A stretch of 64,000 bases of DNA from JAMQKA01 sp034521835. Lineage in GTDB: Bacteria; Bacteroidota; Rhodothermia; Balneolales; Balneolaceae. Below are positions 22,288-32,461 of this stretch, piece by piece. The DNA is taken from positions 1 to 64,000 of the forward strand of contig JAXHMA010000001.1 of assembly GCA_034521835.1 (NCBI GenBank), in the 5' to 3' direction. A program made the translations under genes and the position numbers. The first letter of the stretch is position 1. Each line of letters starts with the position of its first letter. Below the pieces are notes generated by a model. The model worked only from the letters and a program-made list of their open reading frames with translations, was not told the DNA's origin and ran no database searches.

Positions 22288-23595
22288 ATGATAAAACTAA
22301 ATCATACGTTGGTGGGTACAGTTTTATTGGTCTTTGTATTTAGTTTTGTACCCCAGCAATCGGTCCGGGCACAGCCGCTGCTGGAAAAAGCAGTAGCCGA
22401 TCTCTACGCCGCATGTTTATTTAAGTCGGTAGATAACAATCCATTTAGTGAAGCCGTCACCTTGGCAGAACAATCTTTTGCGCCTGGTATTGCGGGATTT
22501 ATTGAAAGCAACCTGGCTTCTATACCCCTGACGCCCCCCGCTTTGGAAGCGGAGTTCTCGGAACAGGGAATTGTGGAAGTAGTAACCGGTTTTACCCCCA
22601 TCTACACGGAGAGTAGCGCGTCGGTAGGTGAAGGACTCTTTTTTATGGGGGCGAATGTTTCTCACTTCAATCTTTCAAAAATCAGGGGAGAAGATCTGGA
22701 TGCCTTGCGGTTTGTTTTTCAGCAAAATAACGGGGCTGATCAAATTGTGGTAAACATGCCAATGAATGTTAGCGCTACAGTGTTTACTCTTCACGGAACC
22801 TACGGCATAACCGACCGCTTTGATGTTGGTTTTGCACTTCCGATCGTCAGTCTTGGCATTGATAATGTGAACACGACTTTTACGGTTGAAGGTGATAATT
22901 CCGGCTGCCGGTATGGTACAGGTGAACAAGTAAATTTGACTTGTGACGGGCAGGGAACCAACAGGTCTATAAGTCCTGCCCTGTTTAGCAGAGCTGATGG
23001 GGAACCTTCAAGCAGGGAAACGTTCCTGGAGACCGTTGCCCTCCGTGCGAAATATCGTTTTCCGGTTTCAGTAAGTACCGTTCGCCTGGCGGCTGTGATG
23101 GATATACGCCTGCCCCTGCGCACCTCGGATAATATGCTGGGCAGCGGAAATTTTGGAACAAAATTCACCTTTATCAGCGAATATAACCCGTTGAGCACAT
23201 TCCAGCCCTATGTTAATGTGGGAGCCCAGTTCTGGAATGGCCCCACCAGCAATAGCTTCAACATCGGTACAGGCTTTAACCAGCAGCTTGCTACAAACCT
23301 GTTTTTCTCTTTTGATCTGGTGGGCAAAATCGACTTGGAGCCGGATGCCTTTCTTAGCCCGATCGGGGGAGCCTTGTCTCCGGGTGACAATGCCAATACG
23401 TTGGAAACAACAAATGCACTAATTTCTACCTCGATACCCGCTGTCAATCGTGACCACACATTAAATGCAGGGCTGGGATTCCAGTTTGCGTTTTCACCCA
23501 GCATCCATGCCTACGGCAGCGCGTTGTTTTCCCTGATAGATCACGGCCTGCAATCCGATATCGTTCCAACAGCCGGGATAGCTGCTCATTTTTAA
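22288..23595 (+). CDS. Outer-membrane beta-barrel protein linked to the caspase gene
   Basis: About 436 residues. A signal peptide precedes QPLLEKAVADLY (cleavage after SVRA; start ATG 22288, MIKLNHTLVGT). Residues about 30-100 form a small helical N-terminal segment. The rest alternates aromatic/hydrophobic strands (TVFTLHGTYGITDRFDVGFA, VALRAKYRFPVSV, FQPYVNVGAQFWNG) and ends in IAAHF. A terminal Phe is the usual Bam-recognition signal. It loosely resembles the transporter/MetA-like barrels of Bacteroidota. A two-Cys loop (GCRYGTGEQVNLTC) could form a disulfide. It lies 57 nt after the caspase gene in the same direction, so co-transcription is likely. Specific function not recognised. Confidence 0.75.
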   Translation: MIKLNHTLVGTVLLVFVFSFVPQQSVRAQPLLEKAVADLYAACLFKSVDNNPFSEAVTLAEQSFAPGIAGFIESNLASIPLTPPALEAEFSEQGIVEVVTGFTPIYTESSASVGEGLFFMGANVSHFNLSKIRGEDLDALRFVFQQNNGADQIVVNMPMNVSATVFTLHGTYGITDRFDVGFALPIVSLGIDNVNTTFTVEGDNSGCRYGTGEQVNLTCDGQGTNRSISPALFSRADGEPSSRETFLETVALRAKYRFPVSVSTVRLAAVMDIRLPLRTSDNMLGSGNFGTKFTFISEYNPLSTFQPYVNVGAQFWNGPTSNSFNIGTGFNQQLATNLFFSFDLVGKIDLEPDAFLSPIGGALSPGDNANTLETTNALISTSIPAVNRDHTLNAGLGFQFAFSPSIHAYGSALFSLIDHGLQSDIVPTAGIAAHF

Positions 23596-24103
23596 ATGAT
23601 ATAGCCTGAACACACCAAGTCTATACTAATTTTATTCCAGGAAATAGAGAGGTCGAGGTTACGATTATCAGTTCTGAATAACATATGATCCTGGCGGGTT
23701 TATTTTAAAAGTGGCAAATAGAGGTAGGAATTACGCCTTATTAAATAAAATAATGAAAGACCCTCGTCGAATAATTGGTGGGAACCGAGAAAGAATAATT
23801 TTCAATAAATCTGTAACATCTCCATCAAGTAGTAATCATATTGAAAGGAGCAATAAAATGGCTTCCAATCTGTAGGAAGCAAGTCCCCTTTTAAATGTTC
23901 TACTTAAAAAATGAAAATGACCGCATCCACCTCGAACACTTAACAGCATAATTCCAACTGTCAGCTTGTTGCGCCTGACCTCGAATGAAAGACAAAGGGG
24001 CTAAACAAGCGTAATTTGATCATCCTCCGTTATTGTCTTAACCTTCTGGAGTTAGCTACATTTGAATATCTATAGCAGGGATGAAAAAAATCAATATTAT
24101 CAA
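23596..24103. other. Intergenic region, no supported gene
   Basis: 508 bp between the barrel gene and the PAS gene. I see no coding frame with family similarity and no strong hairpin followed by a T run. It separates the caspase cluster from the signalling island and probably holds a promoter for the latter. A string GGAGTTAGCTACATTTG precedes the PAS gene. Confidence 0.4.
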
Positions 24104-24523
24104 ATGCCACTTTCTACGGAAGAACTGATTTCTATTTTTGATCATCTGCGAACACCCTATGCAGTCCTCCAGCCTAATGGGGACTCATTTTGTATATTAT
24201 TTGCAAACCGCGCATACCGGCACCTGATGGATAGTAAGGACCCAAAGATCATTGGGGCAGATTTACGGCAAGTTATTCCTAACATTATTGATCCACTTAA
24301 AAGCAATCCAGTACAATCTTCCCTTGAGCATGTTCTATCCTCCAAGGAAGATCATGAAACGGGAATTATAAAATTTCAAAGCCCAGCCGACCAGAATACG
24401 CGCTATTGGGAACTTATCCACTCACCTGTTATAGAAGAGAACGGTAAAGCGAATTGTAAATCTGCACGGGGGTTCAATTTGGGCCGAAAGCCAGCCGGGA
24501 GAAGGAGCTGTTTTTTATTTTAA
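24104..24523 (+). CDS. Single PAS-domain protein (C-terminus frameshifted or truncated)
   Basis: A lone PAS domain: STEELISIFDHLRTPYAVLQ, FANRAYRHLMDSKDPKIIGA, then LRQVIPNIIDPL and RYWELIHSPVIEENGKA. I start at ATG 24104 (MPLSTEEL) rather than the in-frame TTG at 24062. After ENGKA the frame degenerates (RGFNLGRKPAGRR), where a normal PAC end such as a DVTE motif would be expected, so an indel near 24460 is likely. The stop is 19 nt upstream of the response-regulator gene, making an operon likely. Ligand unknown. Confidence 0.65.
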   Translation: MPLSTEELISIFDHLRTPYAVLQPNGDSFCILFANRAYRHLMDSKDPKIIGADLRQVIPNIIDPLKSNPVQSSLEHVLSSKEDHETGIIKFQSPADQNTRYWELIHSPVIEENGKANCKSARGFNLGRKPAGRRSCFLF

Positions 24524-24542
24524 TTTCCAGGGAAAACTGACC

Positions 24543-24980
24543 ATGCCAGAAAAAACGAAGTATATACTGTTAATTGAAGACAATCCTGATGATGTTGAAT
24601 TGACAAAATTGGCTTTTCAAAAAAATAACTTTGCCAACGAGATTGAAGTAGTAGGGGACAGACAAGAAGCCATCGATTTTCTGTTGGGCGGCGAGCCTAA
24701 TGGTGTGGACAGGTCCGGCTATCCCGAACTGATCTTACTGGATCTGAAACTCCCAAAGCTGAACGGGCACGAAGTGTTGAAGCAAATCAAGGCGGATAAA
24801 AAAATCAAACGTATACCCGTTGTTATTCTTACATCCTCACAAGAGGAGGAAGATATTATTAAAGGCTACGATCTGGGGGCCAACAGTTACGTGCGCAAGC
24901 CGGTAGATTACAAAGATTTTGTTGAGGTTGTGAATAATATGGGTGTTTACTGGCTGGCGATAAATAAAAGCTCTCTTTAG
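24543..24980 (+). CDS. Single-domain response regulator (CheY/Rcp1-like)
   Basis: 145 residues consisting of a receiver domain only. The acidic pocket is IEDNPDD, the phospho-acceptor Asp lies in ILLDLKLPKLNGHEVL, the conserved Thr/Ser in VVILTSS, and the Lys in YVRKPVDYKDF. The extended loop around FLLGGEPNG and the C-terminal FVEVVNNMGVYWL are typical of Rcp1-like receivers that partner phytochrome or PAS-type kinases. It sits 47 nt upstream of the giant REC-PAS kinase at 25027, so it is a likely phosphorelay partner. Confidence 0.93.
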   Translation: MPEKTKYILLIEDNPDDVELTKLAFQKNNFANEIEVVGDRQEAIDFLLGGEPNGVDRSGYPELILLDLKLPKLNGHEVLKQIKADKKIKRIPVVILTSSQEEEDIIKGYDLGANSYVRKPVDYKDFVEVVNNMGVYWLAINKSSL

Positions 24981-25026
24981 AGCAGCTAAGCCTATATCCA
25001 GTATAATGTGAGGAATAAGGATTTAT

Positions 25027-28000
25027 ATGGAAAAAGTGTATCAAATAGTACTTATTGAAGACGACGATAGTGATGCCGATCTAATTCAAATTGAGCTAAA
25101 TAAGCTTAATATTGACGTTGAGCTGGACGTTATAAGCGAGAAGAAGCAGCTGGTCGAGCGACTCGAAAACGCCCCGCCCCACCTGATTATCAGTGATTAC
25201 AATCTTCCTTCGTTTAATGCGATCGAGGCCCTGAAGGTCGTCCGTGAGAAAGATCCCCACTTGCCCTTTATTTTGGTATCTGGCTATATCGGGGAGGAAA
25301 AGGCGGTGGATGCTATGCTGGAGGGTGCCACTGACTACGCCATGAAAAACAACCTGGATCGTCTTGGGCCTGCCGTTCTGCGAGAGATCACCAACTACGA
25401 GAAGCAACAAAGGAAGAACAGGCAGCTCTCCCTTACCCAAGAGCGATATCAATCCCTGATTCAATCCGTGGATGGTATCGTCTGGGAAGCGGATGCCGAT
25501 ACATTCGAGTTCCATTATATTAGTCCACAGGTTGAAGAGCTGCTGGGCTACACCCCCGAAGAATGGCTGAGTGAACCAGGTTTTTGGAAAAACCGGATAC
25601 ATCCCGAAGATCGCCGGCAGGCGGTAACTTTTTGCAAAAGAAAAACCGTTCAGGGAGAGAACCACCGGTTTGAGTACCGTATGTTTGCAGCCGATGATGA
25701 GATAGTGTGGCTGCGCGATTACGTGACGGTAGTTTCACGCAAGGGAGAGCCCGAGCGGCTGCGCGGTTTTATGGTGGATATTACGCGAGAAAAAAGGCCG
25801 AGAAACAGCGCGACAAAGCCTACCAGGTAGCCGACATAGGCCACTGGGAGGTGGACTTGGTCAACGAGGAGCTGTACTGGTCGGATATGATCCGGAAACT
25901 CCATGAGGTGCCCGATGACTATGATCCCGATTTGGATTCAGCCATAGCATTTTACAAAGAGGGCGTTCATCGCCAAACCATTACCGAGGCTGTGGAGCAG
26001 GCTATTGAAAACGGTGAATCTTTTGATGTTGAACTTAAAATGATCACCGCCAGGGGAAATGAAAAATGGATCCGCGCAGTGGGAGAAACGGAATTTCGCA
26101 ATGGGCGGTGTACACGTATCTACGGGAGTACACAGGATATTACGCAACGCAAGGAAACTGAGCGAAAATTACGCGAGGTAGTCGAGCACAGCACCAACAT
26201 GTTCTACCGGCACGACACCGACCACGTGCTAACCTACGTAAGCCCCCAGTCAGAGGATTTTTTGGGATGCCCACCCGAAGAAGCAAAAAAACGGTGGACG
26301 GAATTTGTTACGGATCACCCCATTAATGAGAAAGGCCTCCGGCACACCCAGAAAGCCATCAAAACCGGGGAAGCACAGCCCTCCTTCCCGCTTGAGTTGA
26401 AAAAAACGACAGGAGAAACCATATGGGTGCAAGTGAATGAAGCCCCCATCACCGAAAACGGGAAAACTGTGGCTATGCGTGGGTCGCTATCCGACATAAC
26501 CGCCCAGAAGCGATACGAGGAGCAGCTTCAGGAGAGTCTGAAACGGTATGAATATGTTACCAGGGCAACCTCTGATGTCGTCTGGGACTGGAACTTGCTG
26601 GATGATACCATTTTCTGGGGAGAAGGAATTGAACACCTCTTTGGATACGATCTGGATACCATGCCCGAAGACAGCTCTTCGTGGACCGAGCACATACACC
26701 CGGATGACAAGCAGTGGGTATATGAAAGTATCATGGAAACGATTGAAGGGGGAGAGCAAAACTGGTTTGAGGAATACCGTTACATAAAAGCCGACGGCAG
26801 CTACGCTTTTGTGGAGGACCGCGGCTTTGTAATTCGGGATAAGGATGGTAACGCGGTACGCATGATTGGGGCCATGCGCGATGTAACGGAGGAGAAGAAA
26901 CAGGAAATTCAGGATCAGTTACGCCATGATATTATCAGTTATTTTAAGAAGAAAAATAGTCTAGAGGATACCCTGGATGAAGTGCTTGGCCATCTGGCAA
27001 AGTTCAGAAATTATAACACTGCCGAAATTTGGCTTTTGGGCCATGACGGCAAATATCAAAATCTGATAGCTAAATATGCTAAAGACAAGAAAGGCAGTCA
27101 GTTCTATAAGGGAAGTAAAGAGATAGTAAGGTTTTCAAACGGTAAAGGATTGCCCGGCATGGTATGGAGTACCCGGTCTATTACCGTTTGGAATGATATA
27201 ACTGCCAATGAGTCTTTTGTGCGGAAAGTAGCTGCAAAAGAAGCCGGACTTTCATCTGCCGTCGGAATACCGCTCTACCACAACGAAAAAGTTTGTGGGA
27301 ACGCTGTTGTTTAGCAGTGAAACGGAGCTTGAAGACTGGGGAGAAAAAGAAATTTTTATACGAAGACCTGCAGCATTACCTGGGCAATGAAATTGAACGA
27401 AAAAAAAGGAAGAAGAGTTACGCCTGCTGTTTGAAAGTGCTCCGGAAATACTGGCCATTACAGGGCCCGACAAAAAATTTATCAAGGTAAATCCCGCGTT
27501 CAGGGATCTGCTGGATATACCGAGCAGGAGCTTACCTCGCAAAGCTACGAGAATTTTGTCCATCCCGATGATTTAGATGATACCCGGAATGAGTACAGCG
27601 AAACTATTTCCGGGAAACGGCAGGCAGACAACTATATTAACCGCTGGAGAACCAAGTCCGGGGAATATCGATGGATCTCCTGGAGCTTCCTCCGAGGTGT
27701 TTGGCAAAGATGAGTTCGTTTTTACCTACGGACGGGATGTCACCGAGCAGGTTAAGCTGGAAGCAGTTGCTGAAGCAAACCAACCGCTTGGCGCGGTTGG
27801 GCAGCTGGGAACTGGACCTCTCGGAAGGCAACGAGGACAAGATGTACTGGTCGGAGATGACACGCGAAATCCTGGAGGTGGATGATGATTATGATCCCTC
27901 CCTCAGCGGCGGATTCGAATTCCACGAACCGGAAAGTAAACAGCGCATTCAGCAGGCTGTGGATGAGGCCCTGGCCAACGGAACACCCTTTGATGAAGAA

Positions 28001-29968
28001 TTGCTCATCACCACGGCCAAAGGCAACCAACGTTGGATTCGCTGCATAGGGAACGCCGATTTCGAAGAGGGAAGATGTGTTCGTTTGTATGGCAGTTTCC
28101 AGGATATTCACAATCGGAAAATAGCTGAATTAGAGCTTGCACAGCGAAATACATTTATTGAGACGATAGTAGATAATCTGCCGATCGGTATTGCCGTAAA
28201 TCAAATTGACAGCGGTGAAACCATACTGATGAACAAGCAGTTCAGCAAAATATACGGCTGGCCGCAGGAAGAGCTGGCCGATGTGGATACGTTCTTCGAA
28301 AAAGTATATCCCGACGATGAATATCGCCAACAGATAAAAAGCCGGGTGATGGCAAATATTGAGAGCGGTGACCCGGAACGTATGAGCTGGAATAATATTC
28401 AGATTACTACGAAAGAGGGTGAAGAGAGAATTGTCAACGGTAAAAACATTCCACTCTACGACCAAAATCGGATGATTTCTACGGTGATAGATGTAACAGC
28501 CCAAAAGGAGGCAGAACGAGAAAAAACAGAAATACTGGAGCGCATTGGGGACGCCTTTTTTGCGGTGGATGAAGAATGGACAGTGACCTATTGGAATAAA
28601 CAGGCCGAAGAGGTCTTGGGTATGCCCAGTAGTGAAATTATCAATAAAAATCTGTGGGATGAGTTCGAAGAGGCTGTTGAGCTTGATTTTTACAAGCAGT
28701 ATCACAAGGCGGTTGACGAGCAGATCACGGTTCATTTTGAGGAGTATTATCCACCGTTAGAAAAGTGGTTTGAGGTCAGTGCCTATCCTTCTGAAACGGG
28801 GCTTTCGGTGTATTTCAGAGATGCCACCGAACGCAAGAGAAATGAGGAGAGAATCCGCCAGGTCAGCGAGCGCTTTGAAAAGGTGACTGAAGCCACCAAC
28901 GACGCCATCTGGGACTTTAATGTGCAGGAGGATGACCTGTTCTGGGGCAAGGGCTTTGAAACGCTGTTCGGTTATGATCAGGATACCACCGATCCCGACC
29001 TGGAGTTTCTCATCAGCCTGATCCACCCGGAAGACCGTGAGCGGGTTGTTGCAGACATTGAAGAGTACATGCAGCCCGGTACGAAAACCAACTGGTATGA
29101 AGAGTATCGCTTTAAAAAAGCGGACGGTACTTATGCACCCGTGATGGACCGCGCCGTGTTTATCCGCAATGACAAGGGAGAAGCAACCCGCGTGGTGGGT
29201 GCCATGACCGACCTGACCCGACAGAAGAAAAACGAGGAGGCACTGAAACAACTTAATGAAGAGCTCGAGAAGCACGCCCGGGAGCTGGCTGTCTCAAACG
29301 CCGAGCTTGAGCAGTTTGCCTATGTGGCCTCCCACGATCTGCAGGAGCCCCTTAGAATGGTAACAAGTTTTTTGAACCGGCTGGAAGAAAGGTATGGCGA
29401 CCAGTTGGACGAGAAAGCCTATCAATATATCGATTTTGCGGTAGATGGCGCCCGGCGTATGCGCCAGATTATCCTGGATCTGTTGAACTATTCCCGGGTG
29501 GGGCAACTCAAGTTTGAACGGAAAGAGCTCTGCCTGGATGAACTTCTTGAGGAGATCCTCAAGCTGGAGCAGCGAGCCGTTAAAGAATGCGGGGCTACCA
29601 TCGAGTGGAATTCCCTGCCCCGGATAAAGGCGGCCGAAACCCCGATCCAGCAGGTGTTCCAAAATCTGATAGGAAACGCCATCAAGTACCGGCAGCCCGG
29701 CACCGAGCCGGTCATCCGAATTGAGGGGGGGGAGAACGAAACCCACTGGAAGTTCTCGGTTTCCGACAACGGCATCGGCATCAGGCAAGAATTCCAGGAG
29801 AACATCTTCACTATTTTTCAGCGGCTGCATACCCAGGATGAGTACTCGGGTACCGGCATTGGGCTGGCGGTGAGCAAAAAAATTGTGGAAAAACATGGCG
29901 GGCAGATCTGGGTGGAATCTGAAGAAGGCGAAGGCAGTACCTTCTATTTTACAATTGCAAAGGCGTAG
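25027..29968 (+). CDS. Giant hybrid sensor histidine kinase: REC-PAS(9)-GAF-HisKA-HATPase (frameshifted)
   Basis: I read one cytoplasmic kinase of about 1,640 residues. Order: receiver (Asp57 in IISDYNLPSF), PAS1 (VDGIVWEADAD), PAS2 (ADIGHWEVDLVNEELYWSD), PAS3 (STNMFYRHDTDHVLTYVSP), PAS4 (ATSDVVWDWNLLDDTIFWGE), GAF (about 26940-27350), PAS5 (about 27420-27760), PAS6 (LGSWELDLSEGNEDKMYWSE), PAS7, PAS8 and PAS9 up to 29230, then a coiled coil. HisKA has phospho-acceptor His in FAYVASHDLQEPLRM. The ATPase has NLIGNAIKYR, DNGIGI and GTGIGLAVSKKIVEKHGG. Frames change near 25795, 27310, 27410, 27520 and 27700. No membrane segment is seen. The many near-duplicate PAS units suggest internal duplication. 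Signal unknown. Confidence 0.85.
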
Positions 29969-30154
29969 TTTTTAATCTCCCCGACAAGGGTTGAAAACAA
30001 ATCGGAATGTTTTGTAACATGTTAGAGGCTTTTTGCAGAACTTTATGCTTCATTGTGAGATGGTTATACTACCGGGCTTTTTGGATTGCTAAGCGGGAGT
30101 ACAACTCCCTCAGAACGGGGCGTTGGTTGGTGGCAATCGTCCCAGAAAATAAGC

Positions 30155-30294
30155 TTGTCATCGTGAGGAGGAGCCCTGTGACGACGCGGCGATCTCCTTA
30201 ACAAAGACCATCTCACTTGTCCAGCAGTTGCTCGTTTTATGGAGATTGCCGCACTTCAGGCTACAGAATACGCAGCCTTCCGTTCGCAATGACA
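30155..30294. repeat. Split REP/MITE-like palindrome, copy 1
   Basis: Two facing half-elements. The left half at 30155-30200 reads like GTCATCGTGAGGAGGAGCCC and ends GGCGATCTCCTT. The right half at 30241-30294 begins GGAGATTGCCGCACTTC and ends CGTTCGCAATGAC. Together they have the layout of dispersed palindromes of the form TCATTGCGA...GCAATCTCC / GGAGATTGC...TCGCAATGA. The surrounding 29969-30501 gap has no supported gene. Confidence 0.6.
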
Positions 30295-30327
30295 GGCGCT
30301 GTTGGCAACTGTATCAGCACATATGCA

Positions 30328-30434
30328 TGACATCGCGCAGACGGAGTGAAGCAATCTCCCGACTGGAGTCCTACAAAGGAGATCGCTCGCGGGCCAGCAA
30401 TGACAAGCCGGTAAAAGCCAGGTTTTGCAAAGCC
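30328..30434. repeat. REP/MITE-like palindrome, copy 2
   Basis: Palindromic element with the core GACGGAGTGAAGCAATCTCCC, a short spacer, and GGAGATCGCTCGCGGGCCAGCA with terminal ATGAC. It is followed by AAGCCGGTAAAAGCC and GGTTTTGCAAAGCC, an outer flank shared with the copy at 36315-36439. It lies just upstream of the ABM-domain gene. Confidence 0.7.
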
Positions 30435-30501
30435 CTCTGGAATAACTTGGTAACCGGTAGACGTATTATTATAATAATTAGGGGAAAACCAAATTAAAGC
30501 T

Positions 30502-30801
30502 ATGGCCTTTACCGCGATCAGTAAATTTGAGGTTCGGAACAATATGGAGGATGAAGTGCGGGAGGCGTTTCGGAATCGCCCCCACCTGGTGGATGATGCG
30601 GAAGGCTTCATCGGCCTGAATGTCCTCAACCCGCAGGAAAATCCGGCGGAATTCTGGCTGATAACCCACTGGGAATCGGAGGAGCATTTTCATCACTGGC
30701 ACAAGAATCACAGAAGCGAGGCCCACAAAGGCATTCCCAAAGGGTTAAAACTGGTAAAACGCAGTTTCGAACTCCGTTTTTTTGATCATATTACATCGTA
30801 G
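30502..30801 (+). CDS. Antibiotic biosynthesis monooxygenase (ABM) domain protein
   Basis: 99 residues of ferredoxin-like ABM fold. MAFTAISKFEVRNNMEDEV forms the first strand and helix; the middle has GFIGLNVLNPQENPAEFWLI and the C-terminal part THWESEEHFHHWHKNHRSE. The WESEEHFxxWHKS-like segment is typical of the HmoA/IsdG branch that degrades heme, but other ABM proteins look alike. No heme-uptake neighbour is present, so heme degradation is only a possibility. It is flanked on both sides by repeat DNA. Confidence 0.8.
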   Translation: MAFTAISKFEVRNNMEDEVREAFRNRPHLVDDAEGFIGLNVLNPQENPAEFWLITHWESEEHFHHWHKNHRSEAHKGIPKGLKLVKRSFELRFFDHITS

Positions 30802-30937
30802 TGTTTTAAACAGTATGAATGTAGATCAACACAACATCGTATCTTTTAGCAATAAATACCACTAAGGTGGAAGGAGGATTTGTCAGAATGAGAAGCGCGG
30901 CATCGTATGATACAATCGTATTGACATGCCGGGTATA

Positions 30938-31330
30938 ACATCCTCCTGCACCTCCTTCAAAGGAGGAATGTTCGTGCCGGTAGTGAGTGTGCAGACCCAT
31001 TCCAACCCCTATGATCTTCAGATGAAGAGTCAATCTCCAATACGCTTTCAAGCACCCATTTCCCCCATCCAAAGGGGGCTAGGGGGATTTGCCGGAACGA
31101 TGAACCAGACACCAGCCTATGGAATGAATTTAGCGGTGAGAACACCAGGAAGAATCATGAAATTACATCGTATTGACACGCCGGGTACAATATCTTCCTG
31201 CACCTCCTTCAAAGGAGGAACGTTCTTGCTTTATGTTGAGGATGGGAAGTCGCCGGGCGTATCGTGTTGCTGGATACCGGTAGCGGATAACCCCGGTATG
31301 GGCATCGAAGGAAAGATATCCTTTGAATAA
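30938..31330 (+). repeat. Long direct repeat, copy A
   Basis: About 393 bp, closely matched by a second copy at 33979-34372 in the same orientation. It starts CATCCTCCTGCACCTCCTTC and ends GATATCCTTTGAATAA. Each copy contains two CCTCCTTCAAAGGAGG palindromes (near 30950 and 31200 in this copy) and a CCCATCCAAAGGGGGCTAGG segment. The sequence carries frames without recognisable domains and no transposase, so I treat it as a non-coding dispersed element. The two copies bracket the cobalamin-sensor/kinase pair. Confidence 0.85.
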
Positions 31331-31405
31331 ATGAATTAAGTATATACGAATTTATTGGTAGTGCCACTAGGTAATGGTAAGCGCTTATTCTAACTTGATT
31401 ATATT

Positions 31406-32460
31406 ATGAAAACAGACAGCGATCTTATTACCAGGCTGGAGGCCGAAAAGCATTGGCTGGCGGAGCGTGTTACCGCCCTGCAGTTCCAGCGAAATCCGGA
31501 GCTTGAGGACCGGTATGGCGAACAGGGCAAAAAACATTGCCGGGAGGATGCGGTCTATCATATTGAATACCTGATGGAGGCGCTGCGAATGCATAGCCCG
31601 AAAATCTTTCACCACTACCTTGAGTGGGCCCAGCGCATGCTCAGCGCCCGGGATATTCCATTGAGCGACCTCTCCGAAGATCTGGCTACATACAGCAGGC
31701 AGTGCAGGAACGGCTGCCCGCCAAACTGAGTCAGCCGGCTGTAGATTACCTCGAGTCTGGCCAAACTCATCTAGACAATCTGGAACCTCAGCACCAGAGC
31801 TATCTCCGGCCGGAAAATCCGCTCCACGAGGAAGCCCGCGAATACCTGTCGCTGCTGCTCAACGGCCGGCGCCAGGAGGCCGCCGAGCTGATCGACAAGC
31901 TGGTGGAACGGGAGGTGCCGATATCAGATATCTACGAGCATATTTTCCAGGCTACGCAATACGAGGTAGGCGTGCTCTGGCAGCGCAATGAAATTACGGT
32001 GGCCCACGAGCACTACTGCACTGCGGCCACGCAGCTGATTATGTCGCGCCTGTACCCGTTGGTTTTTTCCGGCCAAAAGAAGGATGCACGGCTGGTGGCC
32101 TGCTCGGTTTCCGAGGAGCTGCACGAGATCGGCATCCGCATGGTGTCTGATTTTTTTGAGATGGATGGCTGGGACACCTACTACATGGGCAGCAACATGC
32201 CGGACCGGCACCTGCTGCAGTCGATCCGCGAACATGAGGCTGACCTGTTGGCAATATCGGTGACACTGCCGCTGCATATCGGCAAGGTGGAGCAGCTGAT
32301 ACAGGATATAAGAAGTAAAAGCGAGTTTGATCATCTTAAAATTATGGCGGGCGGCTATCCGTTTACGATTATTGAAGACCTGGAGAAACGCATCGGTGCC
32401 GATGCTACCGCCCGAACAGCCCGCCAGGCGGTTCAAAAAGCAAATACCATGGTACACTGA
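31406..32460 (+). CDS. CarH-like cobalamin-binding sensor protein (one frameshift)
   Basis: About 350 residues. The first 95 (MKTDSDLITRLEAEKHW onward) are a helical N-terminal domain; the frame changes near 31690. It is followed by a four-helix B12-binding-2 domain with LWQRNEITVAHEH, an exact W-x9-EH motif as in the light-sensing CarH photoreceptor. The Rossmann-like B12 domain has EELHEIGIRM (E-x-H-x-x-G, His as cobalt ligand) and DLLAISVTLP with IMAGGYPF. Unlike CarH there is no MerR helix-turn-helix. The stop is 1 nt before the start of a histidine kinase. I infer an adenosylcobalamin or light/oxygen sensor acting on that kinase. Confidence 0.88.
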
Positions 32461-32461
32461 T

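Noticed and set aside
30806..31330. Short open frames inside the long repeats (62-134 codons)
   Set aside because: They run through palindromic DNA, give low-complexity peptides and are not preserved between the two repeat copies.
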